A DNA stretch of 64,000 nucleotides from Hyphomicrobiaceae bacterium (GTDB lineage: Bacteria; Pseudomonadota; Alphaproteobacteria; Rhizobiales; Hyphomicrobiaceae). Both the position numbers and the translations under genes were made by a program. This document shows, piece after piece, positions 1-8,508 of the stretch; the first letter of the stretch is position 1; every line of letters begins with the position of its first letter. Below the pieces are notes generated by a model, which was not told the origin of the DNA, did no database searches, and was given only the letters and a program-made list of their open reading frames with translations. Where the stretch lies: assembly GCA_020638035.1 (NCBI GenBank), contig JACKJI010000002.1:248001-312000 (forward strand). The letters are read 5' to 3'.

Positions 1-921
1 GCGCACAGACGCACGCAGCACCGTCTGGCCGGCGCTGTCCTCGGTATGAAAGGCGACCCGCCAGGAGCCGTTGCCGGACGCCACTCGGGCGCGGCCCGAG
101 ATCACCGACTGCTTCTCGCGGTGGTCGACGTCGAGGTTGAGTTCTGGCAACTGCCAGACTGTGCGATGCCCTTTGGTATCGACGGTGAGCGTGGCGTCCC
201 GAACGCCAAATTCGCGCAGGAAGCTGGTGGCACTGGACATGTCGCGCGCCTGCGACGTCGCCTTGCTCAAGAGCTGTCCGAAGTCGAGCTTCTTGAGCAG
301 CCCAGCACCGCTCATGCCAGCATCCTCGACGCTCGTATCGGCGGCAGGTTGCGGCGGTGTGATGCCGCCCGGCGCCGGCACCTGCCCGTCCGTTTCCGGA
401 GGCTTTTCGGGCAATGCCGAGAAGCTGAGACTCAAGCCCTTGTCGGCGGCATAGGTGAGAAACAGCTCCGGCCGGATAAGTTCCACGCGCGATGGAACCA
501 GTCGCCCTTCCATCAGGGCATGGCGGCTGATCTCCAGCGCTGCGAGCGGCGATGACGCGACAATGTCTCCATCGGCCTCGGCGAACCGCACGTTCTGCAA
601 GCGAAACTCGAGACGACTGTCGTCGGTCAGCCGCACGATCGCATCGTCGACGGTTGCGACATAACCATGCAGCACCGCGTTGAGGCTCTTCTCGATAGGC
701 GGAACCAGGAACGACAACGAAATCGGGCCATGCTTCAACCGCACGAATGTCAATGCAAGGGCGAGAGCGAGAAGAATGAGGAACGGCACCGTCGCAAACA
801 GGAAGAAACGCATGCTCCGCCCGGCATGGCGCAGTGCACGCCGTCCGCGCGTCGGTGGTAGGGCCTCGCGTGCCGTCATCGGGTGCTGCGCGGGCGTCGG
901 CGGCTGGGCGCGGACCGGCAT
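1..921 (-). CDS. AsmA/YhdP-like (DUF3971) envelope protein, N-terminal part
   Basis: The reverse strand is open from an ATG at 921 to the left edge, so the C-terminus lies outside the window and 307 codons are visible. After a basic N-terminus there is one transmembrane segment (about residues 38-62, rich in L/A/F). It leads into a region typical of DUF3971/YhdP proteins of Rhizobiales, with motifs HGPISLSFLVPPIE and LQNVRFAEADG. Members are inner-membrane anchored with a long periplasmic beta-rich body and are linked to lipid transport to the outer membrane. A Pro-rich insert sits near residues 173-195. An in-frame GTG lies a few codons upstream, so the exact start is open. The family call is from remembered similarity. 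Confidence 0.75.
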   Translation of the reverse strand, partial: MPVRAQPPTPAQHPMTAREALPPTRGRRALRHAGRSMRFFLFATVPFLILLALALALTFVRLKHGPISLSFLVPPIEKSLNAVLHGYVATVDDAIVRLTDDSRLEFRLQNVRFAEADGDIVASSPLAALEISRHALMEGRLVPSRVELIRPELFLTYAADKGLSLSFSALPEKPPETDGQVPAPGGITPPQPAADTSVEDAGMSGAGLLKKLDFGQLLSKATSQARDMSSATSFLREFGVRDATLTVDTKGHRTVWQLPELNLDVDHREKQSVISGRARVASGNGSWRVAFHTEDSAGQTVLRASVR

Positions 922-1348
922 GCGCCTCGCTCCAGCCGGGGAGGTCACTTCAGGTCGCTGCTCAAGTCGTTGCTCGCCCCGGCGCACCACCCGCCACCAT
1001 GTCTCCGCTCGACCACCTGATATGACGGGCCTTGCTGCAGCGAGGCTCGCCCAGGCCGTGGTCAGGTTGCCAATTCAAAAAGCGCGGGCCGGCGAAGTCC
1101 AGCATCCCCGCCCAACCACCATCGATGTCCGACGTTGTCCGGAGACCGATGGCCGATACCGCCTGCCCGCGCTTGCGGGAGTGCGCCTCACGCGATAGTT
1201 CGATTTATCGGACTGACGCGGACCTGACGTTAACATCAGCCGCGCCATTGCCGCGGCGGGTCCACCGAACGATTTGCCCCAACGAAGCACACCACTTCGC
1301 ACCTGCGATGTGCAGGGCAAAAAACGACGAAAGAAAGGCACCTTATCA
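922..1348. other. intergenic region between divergent genes
   Basis: This 427-base gap separates the reverse-strand AsmA-like gene from the forward peroxiredoxin gene and must hold both promoters. Short open frames here have no recognisable content. I could not assign promoter boxes or operators with confidence. Confidence 0.5.
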
Positions 1349-1822
1349 ATGCCGGAGATTGGTGATCGCGCACCGGATTTCAACCTACCGACCGACGGTG
1401 GGCAGCCCTTGAAACTCAGCAAACTGAAGGGTCGCCCGGTGGTCGTGTTTTTCTACCCCAAGGACGACACGTCCGGCTGCACGGCCGAAGCCAAGGCCTT
1501 CACGGAGCTGTCCGAACGGTTCGAGGCGGCAGGCGCTCATGTCGTCGGCATGTCGCCCGACAGTGCCGCCTCGCACGCCAAGTTCAAGGACAAGCATGGC
1601 CTTGCGGTCACCCTCGTCGCCGATGAGACGAAATCGACGCTCGAATCCTATGGCGTGTGGGTCGAAAAATCGATGTACGGCCGCAAATATATGGGGGTGG
1701 AGCGCACGACGGTGCTGATCGACGCCAAAGGTCGGATCGCCAGGATCTGGCGGAAGGTCAAGGTGCCGGGACATGCCGAGCAGGTGCTCGCCGCGGTGGA
1801 AGAACTTGCTGGCGCCCGTTAG
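1349..1822 (+). CDS. bcp: thioredoxin-dependent peroxiredoxin, Bcp/PrxQ family (1-Cys form)
   Basis: 157 residues, the normal Bcp length. The enzyme reduces hydroperoxides in the cytoplasm. The peroxidatic cysteine is Cys44 in the motif DDTSGCTAEA, where family members usually have TPGCT. The resolving cysteine of the E. coli type (five residues later) is a lysine, and the protein has no other cysteine, so it must work as a 1-Cys peroxiredoxin that needs an external thiol partner. The start was chosen at the ATG at 1349 because AAGAAAGG lies about 10 bases upstream and the family N-terminus begins here; an upstream in-frame extension has no family match. It is monocistronic. Confidence 0.93.
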   Translation: MPEIGDRAPDFNLPTDGGQPLKLSKLKGRPVVVFFYPKDDTSGCTAEAKAFTELSERFEAAGAHVVGMSPDSAASHAKFKDKHGLAVTLVADETKSTLESYGVWVEKSMYGRKYMGVERTTVLIDAKGRIARIWRKVKVPGHAEQVLAAVEELAGAR

Positions 1823-2162
1823 GGCCAAATCGAGAGTGCACAGATCGCCTCGTTTGACAGCGGGCATTTGCATCCGGGCTGACCTGGCAGCAGGGCTGCC
1901 GCGCGCCTGCCAACATCCTCTGGAAAGATTTGCCTTAGGACCGGGCTCGAATGCCACGGAACGCGGGGAAACGGGGGATTTTCTCATCGCCTGGGCATGA
2001 CGCCCGCCCCTGGCCGTGCTACAGGCTTAGCTATCGAGTTGCAGCGGCCGCTGAGTGGCAAGCGAGGGCTTGTCTTCAGCATAAGGTCTCTTGTTTGCGT
2101 ATCGGGCCCGATGCCGATAACGGCCGGTCAAGCATGCGTCTGATGCGGAGGATTGTTCAGGA
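1823..2162. other. intergenic region before bactofilin gene
   Basis: This stretch of 340 bases has no convincing gene. It probably holds the end of the peroxiredoxin transcript and the promoter of the bactofilin gene. No T-tract terminator is seen; GCGGAGGA about 10 bases before 2163 can serve as the bactofilin ribosome binding site. Confidence 0.45.
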
Positions 2163-2720
2163 ATGTTGCCGAATTTCAAACGTCCGGAGAATGAGCCGCT
2201 CAAGGGTCCGACACCTCCCCCAGTGGGAAACACGACGCTGATGGCACAGCGCCCGGGTTCTCCGCCGCTGCGGGCCGCAGGTGATAGAGCCGCCCCTTCC
2301 GTCATCGGCCCTGATCTCGTCATCACCGGCAATCTGACCTCGAAGGGTGAGATGCAGATCGACGGCGAAGTTCAAGGCGATATCCGCGCCACCAATCTCA
2401 TCGTCGGTGAACGCGCCCGCGTCACGGGCACCATCATTGCAGACGAAGCGATCATTCGCGGCCAGGTTCTGGGCTCGCTGCGTTGCAAGCGGGTGATGCT
2501 TCAGTCCTCCAGCCACGTCGAAGGCGATGTTTACCACCAGTCGCTCTCCATCGAGCAGGGTGCGTTCTTCGAAGGCAAGTCTCGCCGCTCGGACGACCCA
2601 ATGGGCATCCTCGCGTCGGCTGCCGGCACTTCACCGCAACAGCCCGCCGCTCCGCTGACGATCGGGACGTCGCTGTCGGCTGACGCCCCGCCGCCCGTGT
2701 TGACGCCACCGGCCGGCTGA
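2163..2720 (+). CDS. bactofilin (polymer-forming cytoskeletal protein)
   Basis: 185 residues with a disordered Pro-rich N-terminus, a central DUF583 beta-helix (about residues 45-150) and a Pro/Ala-rich tail. The core shows the repeated pattern of bactofilins: GNLTSKGEMQIDGEVQGDI, LIVGERARVTGTI, EAIIRGQVLGSL and SSHVEGDVYHQSL. Bactofilins self-assemble into filaments at the inner membrane and organise cell-wall synthesis or stalk and bud shape. No M23 peptidase gene lies beside it, unlike many bactofilin loci. A second bactofilin is encoded at 42504-43031. Confidence 0.92.
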   Translation: MLPNFKRPENEPLKGPTPPPVGNTTLMAQRPGSPPLRAAGDRAAPSVIGPDLVITGNLTSKGEMQIDGEVQGDIRATNLIVGERARVTGTIIADEAIIRGQVLGSLRCKRVMLQSSSHVEGDVYHQSLSIEQGAFFEGKSRRSDDPMGILASAAGTSPQQPAAPLTIGTSLSADAPPPVLTPPAG

Positions 2721-2932
2721 CGCAGCTCAACAACACGATAACGCGAGGTGTGTGCGACGGAGGCGCGAGAGCGCCACCGTCCCATGGCGTCCCACGGCAC
2801 CGGATCGCACACGCATGCATCCGGGCCCAGTTGCGCCCAGGGCATAGACCGCCAACTGCGATGATGCAGAGCGCTTTTCACTTGGGGCATGTTCTGCAAC
2901 GAGCCCCGGTGACCCCGCCACCGTAAACTTCG

Positions 2933-5638
2933 CTAGAGCGGGGCTCCGGTCCATGGACCTATCGAAAGGCGCGTGCCGCCGAGTGGTGCGAATGCGGCGG
3001 AGCGACAGGTGAACACGATTACCTGATGCAGCTTCGCGGCCGTCTCCAGCGCCGCAAACATGCGCACGATCCGTTCGTCGTCGGCGAACACAAGCGCATC
3101 ATCGAGGATAACCGGCGCCGGCGTCCCCGTCTCCGACAAGAGCCGCCCAAATCCAAGACGCACGAGCACGGCAAGCTGTTCGCGCGTGCCGTCGCTCAAA
3201 TCCTCAACCGGCTCCTCCTCCATGTTCCGCCGCAACGCTTCGATGGCAAATCCTTCGCTGAGACCGACCTGTGCCGCCCCAAAGACCTGGGACAGATAGG
3301 GCACGAGACGTGCTGTCACCGGTTCCAGAAATCGCATCCGGTTTTCGCTCGCCACCGCGGCAAGCGTGTCCTGCAACAGCTCCAGCGCTGCTACTTCGTG
3401 CTCGTAATGTGAGACCTCGGCATCACGCGCCACAATTTCCGCTTCCAGACGCGCCAACTGCGGACCGATCTCCGCCTCACCGGCGGCACGGATTTCGCCC
3501 TCCAGCGCAGCGATGTCCTGTGCAAGACGTTGCGCGGCGGATTCTGCCTGGCTGAGAGCCTTGTCTGCGGCGCGCTTGACCTCACCAAGCCTGGTGACTT
3601 CTTCCTGGCTGGGGGATGTTCGCGCCAACGAGGATCGCTGCTGCACGACGGCATCGAGCGCCGCTCCGGCTGCATCAACGAGGCCCGCAAGGCGATCACG
3701 CTCCGCCAGCCGCCCGGCAGACGGACCAAGGTCGTCTTCGAGCCCGGCAAGCCGCTCTTCGATCTCGGCCGTGCGATCCTCGACCCGCTGCTGCGCGAAC
3801 TCCGACGCCTTCGACTGGCCCAGAACCTGATCGCGCCGGTCGCGTGCCGCCAAAAGCTGCCGACGGATCTTGCCTGGATCACCTCGACCGTCGCCGCCCG
3901 CCTCCTGCTCCCCAGCGAAGTTGAGTTCGCCCGCCTCTCTCAGTGCCGTCCGGAGCACGGCCAGTTGCTGTCGATCTGCCGCCAAAGCCGTCTCGATTGT
4001 ACCGGGACCATCCCTGGCGACCGCTGCAAGCCCGGCCCTGGCCGCGATCAGTGCCTCGCTCCACCTGCGCCGCTTCTCAGCAAGTGCGTCCGCATCAGCG
4101 CCGGCACGGACGCCGATTTCAGCTTCGGTCGCCACCAGCCGAGCCTGTGCCTCCGTCGCCGCCTGCCGCCGCAGTGCCCGCTCGACCGCATCCGCCGGCA
4201 CCAGATCGAACCGTCCGACGCCTTCAATCTCGATCCGCAACTGGCGATCCACGGCGATGCGGCCACTAGCCGGTGCAGGTTCGCCATCAATGCGCACCAA
4301 CCGCGCGCCCACTTCCTCCAGCGAAAGAACCATCTCGACCGCCGCCGGCTGCTGGGCCCGCTCCCGCGCCAACGCCAGCGACTGAACGGCATTGGCAAGC
4401 GCCTGCATGCGCTCAGGCGTCGCCGGATTGGCTGAAATCGCCGCTTCAAGCCGCTTGATCTCGGCCTGCAACTCGCCAACGCGGGCGAGTGCCGTCTCCT
4501 GCTCGGTGACGCTCTTGGAAAGCGTTGCCACCTCCTGCCGCCGCTCTGCGGCCTCCGTCTCGCGCTGGATCAGCTTCTCCAGGGCAGCGATCTCGGCCTC
4601 GATGACGGCCAGGGCCTCGACAAGGCTGCCGCGCTCTGCTCCGAACCGCTGGCGTTCCACCACCAGACCTTCACGCTCCACTTCCAGCGCCCGCACCTCC
4701 TCCAGCGCTTTGCCGTAACGGGCAAGTCGGTCTGAGGCTTGTGTGTGCACGAGACCGGCAGTCTCCTCCCGGCTCATCGCATGCGCCAAGGCCGCGGCGC
4801 GCCCGGCAGCGTCCTCATGTGCCTTTGCAGCGACGTCCCGCTCCTGCCGCAAAGCGCCAAGCCGCTCCGGGCTCGCCTCGACAGCCTGTTGCCGCGTCAG
4901 GCTCTCGAGCTTATCAAGCCGCGTCGTCGCCTTGGCCTGTTCGGCGTACGCATGATCGCGCTTTGCAATCAGCGCCTGACGCTCACGGATCGCAGCATCG
5001 TAGCGTGAACCCGTGCGCGGACCGCGACGCTTTGATTGCACAAGCTGATCGAGATCCGCAGCAACGCGTTGCGCGATCCGTCCCATCAGCACGCCGCCGG
5101 CAACCGCCTCGACCTCTTTTGCGATCGCTTCATGCAGTGTCGCGCGCTCACCACGTGCCACGTCCTTGCGTTTTTCCGGATCGTAATCAGGAGTCGGCAG
5201 CGACAGCGACTGCTGCTGTCCGACCCACAGGAGCCCGAACCGACCCGCCGCCCCCTCGCTCCCCGACACACCGATAAGCTCGGCCAGCCTGTCCTCCGCA
5301 TCAGCGCCTCGGGCGACGAGCCGGCCTAGCGAAAGATCGACGAGATCGGCAGACTTGCTGCGGCCGTACCGCTTGGTGATCCGCCATGGCTGGCCAGCGA
5401 CCTCGAACTCCGCTTCGATCAGCGGAGCGCGTGCGCCACCGCGACTTGCCATACGATCGATCTTTTTTCCGGTTGTCGAATGCCGTGTCAGGAAGACGGA
5501 CTGCAAGGCGCGAAACAGCGTCGACTTGCCAAGCTCGTTAGGACCGGCAAGCACGTCGAGACCTCCGGAGAAGCCCTCAACCGAGACCGGGTCCCTGAAG
5601 ATGCCGACGTCTGCCACGCGAAGGGCCTTGATCTTCAT
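2933..5638 (-). CDS. SbcC/YhaN-like ATPase with long coiled coil (DNA repair)
   Basis: 901 residues. The N-terminus holds a Rad50-type P-loop, GPNELGKST (residues 32-40). A very long Ala/Glu/Arg/Leu-rich coiled coil follows, interrupted by small beta-rich parts. The C-terminus has the signature-like DLSDGTREQLAV and the Walker B stretch APVILDDALVFAD. The only cysteine is near the C-terminus (VFTCRS), so the CXXC zinc hook of classical Rad50/SbcC is absent; this fits the YhaN type. Its start overlaps the stop of the nuclease gene by four bases (5635-5638), so the two are cotranscribed and probably form one complex that processes DNA ends. Confidence 0.85.
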   Translation of the reverse strand: MKIKALRVADVGIFRDPVSVEGFSGGLDVLAGPNELGKSTLFRALQSVFLTRHSTTGKKIDRMASRGGARAPLIEAEFEVAGQPWRITKRYGRSKSADLVDLSLGRLVARGADAEDRLAELIGVSGSEGAAGRFGLLWVGQQQSLSLPTPDYDPEKRKDVARGERATLHEAIAKEVEAVAGGVLMGRIAQRVAADLDQLVQSKRRGPRTGSRYDAAIRERQALIAKRDHAYAEQAKATTRLDKLESLTRQQAVEASPERLGALRQERDVAAKAHEDAAGRAAALAHAMSREETAGLVHTQASDRLARYGKALEEVRALEVEREGLVVERQRFGAERGSLVEALAVIEAEIAALEKLIQRETEAAERRQEVATLSKSVTEQETALARVGELQAEIKRLEAAISANPATPERMQALANAVQSLALARERAQQPAAVEMVLSLEEVGARLVRIDGEPAPASGRIAVDRQLRIEIEGVGRFDLVPADAVERALRRQAATEAQARLVATEAEIGVRAGADADALAEKRRRWSEALIAARAGLAAVARDGPGTIETALAADRQQLAVLRTALREAGELNFAGEQEAGGDGRGDPGKIRRQLLAARDRRDQVLGQSKASEFAQQRVEDRTAEIEERLAGLEDDLGPSAGRLAERDRLAGLVDAAGAALDAVVQQRSSLARTSPSQEEVTRLGEVKRAADKALSQAESAAQRLAQDIAALEGEIRAAGEAEIGPQLARLEAEIVARDAEVSHYEHEVAALELLQDTLAAVASENRMRFLEPVTARLVPYLSQVFGAAQVGLSEGFAIEALRRNMEEEPVEDLSDGTREQLAVLVRLGFGRLLSETGTPAPVILDDALVFADDERIVRMFAALETAAKLHQVIVFTCRSAAFAPLGGTRLSIGPWTGAPL

Positions 5639-6822
5639 GCCGGCCCTCCCGCCTCGCGCACGAGCTGCAGGAGCCTGACGAGCGCAGTGCGGGCCACTTC
5701 GGGCGACACCACACCAGCGGCCGAGCCGCTGGCTGCTGTTGTATCACCGCTATCGCGTGCCATCGCTGCGAGCCGGCTGATCACGGCACCAAGATCGGTA
5801 TCGCCACCAGCAAGCGCCGCAATCTCGGCGGGGTCGAACGCACCAGACACGGCGACGCCGGCGTCGTCCCAGTCGAGGTGCTGCACCCGGGCATCAAGGT
5901 CAGCGCGATAAAGTTGCAGGGCTTCGAGCGCATCGAGCGGCAGCGCGCCGGCGAGCCGCAGACGAATGAGCAGACGGTTAGATGTCTCGCCGAGTGCGGC
6001 TACCTCGCGATCGAGCGCACGAATATCGGCCTCGCTGCGGATGTCGCGTTCGAGCCGCGCCCACGTGTAGTGACCGGTCGCTTCTGGCGTCACTGTGATG
6101 CGCGCCGCACCGGCCGCGCCGCCTGAATACTCCAGCGCGATGGCAAGGACGTGTCCTTTGGGCGAGTTGGCGAAGTTGTCGGGCTCGGGCGTGCCGGAAT
6201 ACCAGCAACGCGGCCCGATTTCCTTCATGCCGTGCCAATCGCCCAGCGCCAGATAGTCGAGCCGGGCGCGCTGCACGCGACCCGCATCGATCGGCACAGA
6301 ACACTCTCCCTCGGAGCCGAAGCCATGCACTGCGCCGTGCGCCAAGCCGATTCGCAGGCGCGCGCTGTCGGTCACCGCTTCGTCCATCCACGCCGTCGGA
6401 TCGCGCAATGTCGCCTTGGCGGTCAGCGGCGCCGGCAATAGCGCGACACCAGGAGCGATCTCCATTGCCACGGCGCTATCCGCGATGACGATGTTGCCGG
6501 CGGGGGAGAGCCGGTGCACGCGGGACCAGATGCTGCCTGGCCCTGCCGTATCATGGTTGCCGGGCAGCAGGACCCAGGTGAGACCGGCGTGCTGGGCCAT
6601 GCGCGTCAACGGTTGGCGCAGCGTCCGCTCCTTCAGATCCGGCGCATCGTACACATCGCCCGCAACGAGCACGTGTCGCGCACCGTACTGTTCCGCCACC
6701 GCCGCAATCCGGTCGATAACGTCGAGGCGCGCCTCCTCCAGACGCCCGGCCAGCCGCGCATCAAGGCCGCCGAACTGCTTGCCAATCTGCCAGTCCGCCG
6801 TATGGATGAAACTGAAGCGCAT
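5635..6822 (-). CDS. SbcD/YhaO-like DNA repair metallophosphoesterase
   Basis: About 395 residues from the chosen ATG at 6822, which starts the family-typical MRFSFIHTADWQ. Calcineurin-like phosphoesterase motifs run in order: HTADWQIG, VAGDVYD, LPGNHD, LAHGAVHG and LGDWHG. The usual DxH of motif I reads DWQ here, as I recall from YhaO-type members. It is the nuclease partner of the downstream SbcC-like ATPase (four-base overlap). An in-frame ATG at 6834 is an alternative start. A start at 6879 is unlikely because it would place the SOS box at 6856-6870 inside the coding region. Confidence 0.86.
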   Translation of the reverse strand: MRFSFIHTADWQIGKQFGGLDARLAGRLEEARLDVIDRIAAVAEQYGARHVLVAGDVYDAPDLKERTLRQPLTRMAQHAGLTWVLLPGNHDTAGPGSIWSRVHRLSPAGNIVIADSAVAMEIAPGVALLPAPLTAKATLRDPTAWMDEAVTDSARLRIGLAHGAVHGFGSEGECSVPIDAGRVQRARLDYLALGDWHGMKEIGPRCWYSGTPEPDNFANSPKGHVLAIALEYSGGAAGAARITVTPEATGHYTWARLERDIRSEADIRALDREVAALGETSNRLLIRLRLAGALPLDALEALQLYRADLDARVQHLDWDDAGVAVSGAFDPAEIAALAGGDTDLGAVISRLAAMARDSGDTTAASGSAAGVVSPEVARTALVRLLQLVREAGGPA

Positions 6823-6855
6823 GACCTGCAACATAACCTCTGATCCAACCATGAA

Positions 6856-6870
6856 GTTCTTAGTTTGTTC
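6856..6870 (-). promoter_or_regulatory. LexA (SOS) box of alphaproteobacterial type
   Basis: The plus strand reads GTTCTTAGTTTGTTC, an exact match to the direct-repeat consensus GTTC-N7-GTTC known for alphaproteobacterial LexA. It lies 33 bases before the nuclease start at 6822, in the intergenic space shared with the divergent oxidoreductase gene. The position fits an operator over the promoter of the SbcD/SbcC-like pair, putting this DNA-repair operon under SOS control. Motif and place are seen; the regulation is inferred. Confidence 0.65.
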
Positions 6871-7080
6871 CAGCCGCAAGTCAATCCCATGGAGCCGGCT
6901 GCCAACAACATTCCGGCTGGCATTTCAGCAAGCGTACCGATTGGGTTATGGACGGCGCGCTCCGCACAGTGAAACTGCGTGCGACTTGGGTCCGCCATTG
7001 TCGGGCTCGCCGGCCAGCGGACATATGCACTCCTGGAGCATGTCGGCTTATCCCATACCCAACGCGTGGGGAGTGAACTC

Positions 7081-8301
7081 GTGAGCGCGACCGCGGACAT
7101 TGACTGCGTGGTCATCGGCGCCGGTGTCGTCGGCCTCGCCATTGCACGAGCCCTCGCCGCCGCCGGCCGCGACGTCATGGTGATCGAGCAGCACGACCGG
7201 GTCGGGGCCGAGACATCCTCGCGCAATTCCGAAGTCATCCACGCCGGTCTTTATTATGCTCCGGGCAGCCTCAAGGCGCGGCTTTGTCTGGAAGGCAAGG
7301 CGTTGCTCTATAGCTTCGCGGCCGAGAACGGCGTGACCGCACGCGCCCTCGGCAAGTTGCTCGTGGCCACGTCCGCAGCCGAACTTCCGAAACTGGAAAC
7401 GATCGCGGCCAATGCCAAGGCGAGTGGCGTCGACGACCTCATTGCCTTGTCTGCCGCAGAGGCGCGCGCGAGGGAGCCCGAGCTCTCGTGCGTCAAGGCC
7501 TATCTTTCTCCGTCGACCGGGATTGTCGACAGTCATGGACTGATGCTCGCGCTGGAAGGCCACATCCAGTCGGCAGGCGGCGAGGTCGTGCTGGGGACAC
7601 GCGTCACGCACATCAAGCGCGACGGTGGCCTCTTCCATCTGACACTTGCCCCTTTCAATGCCGGGGATGCAGCAGAGGAAACCACCGCCGAATCGGGCGC
7701 GGACGACACAGCTTCGGCGGAGAGCATTTCTTGCCGCACGCTGGTTGTTGCGGCAGGGCTGCATGCCTCACGACTCGCGCGGACGCTTTTTCCCGCCAAC
7801 GCTGCAATCTCAGACGCCGTCGGCAATGCGGAGCCGCCGTCATACCAACCGCCAGAAACGCATTTTGCCAAGGGCCACTACTTTACTCTGTCCGGCCGCG
7901 CACCCTTCACCCATTTGATCTATCCCATGCCGAGCGACGGCGGGCTCGGCGTGCATCTGACGCTCGATATCGCCGGCCAAGCGAAATTCGGACCGGACGT
8001 CGCCTGGACCGACACCATCTCCTATGCCTTCGATGATCCAGACGGAGAGCGTCGTGCTGCCTTTGCAGGTGCGATAGGCCGATGGTGGCCGCAACTGCCG
8101 CAGGACGCTTTACAGCCCGGCTATACCGGCGTGCGGCCCAAACTGTCACGACAGGGAGAGCCGGCTGCTGATTTCGCCATTCACGGGCCGCGCGTGCATG
8201 GCGTCGATCACCTCATGATCCTTTATGGCATCGAGAGTCCGGGTCTGACATCGGCGCTGGCGATCGCTCGCCTGTGCACGTCGGAACTCCTGACACTCTA
8301 G
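7081..8301 (+). CDS. FAD-dependent oxidoreductase, L-2-hydroxyglutarate oxidase (LhgO/L2HGDH) family
   Basis: 406 residues from a GTG at 7081, chosen because GGGGAG lies seven bases upstream and the Rossmann motif VIGAGVVGLAIARAL starts ten residues in. The family motif RNSEVIHAGLYY follows at about residue 45, then LSPSTGIVDSHGLM and the C-terminal GYTGVRPKLS that closes the FAD site. These are typical of enzymes that oxidise L-2-hydroxyglutarate to 2-oxoglutarate with the electrons going to the respiratory chain. An insert near residues 190-210 (EETTAESGADDTASAES) is acidic and low in complexity. The substrate is inferred from family only. Confidence 0.83.
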   Translation: MSATADIDCVVIGAGVVGLAIARALAAAGRDVMVIEQHDRVGAETSSRNSEVIHAGLYYAPGSLKARLCLEGKALLYSFAAENGVTARALGKLLVATSAAELPKLETIAANAKASGVDDLIALSAAEARAREPELSCVKAYLSPSTGIVDSHGLMLALEGHIQSAGGEVVLGTRVTHIKRDGGLFHLTLAPFNAGDAAEETTAESGADDTASAESISCRTLVVAAGLHASRLARTLFPANAAISDAVGNAEPPSYQPPETHFAKGHYFTLSGRAPFTHLIYPMPSDGGLGVHLTLDIAGQAKFGPDVAWTDTISYAFDDPDGERRAAFAGAIGRWWPQLPQDALQPGYTGVRPKLSRQGEPAADFAIHGPRVHGVDHLMILYGIESPGLTSALAIARLCTSELLTL

Positions 8302-8315
8302 GGTCCGTACCCTAG
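8298..8315. repeat. palindromic repeat CTAGGGT-N4-ACCCTAG
   Basis: Seven-base arms flank CCGT. The stop codon TAG of the oxidoreductase (8299-8301) is part of the left arm. The same core in perfect form occurs at 30480-30495, again containing a stop codon, and at 62539-62550. It could be a dispersed repeat, a protein-binding site or a compact 3' end signal. Confidence 0.6.
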
Positions 8316-8508
8316 GTCTTCTCGATCGCGAGCGAGGCCCCGATTTTTGCGTGTCATTGCCGGCATGCTGCGATACTGTTTTATTTTCATGCTGTTGAAT
8401 TTCCATCCTGGACGGTCCCGTCGTGAACCAAACGCACGCGGCGAGCGACCAAGCCTCAGAGGCCATCCCGGCCCAAACCCTCTGACAGCTTGGAAGGAGA
8501 GTTAAGAA

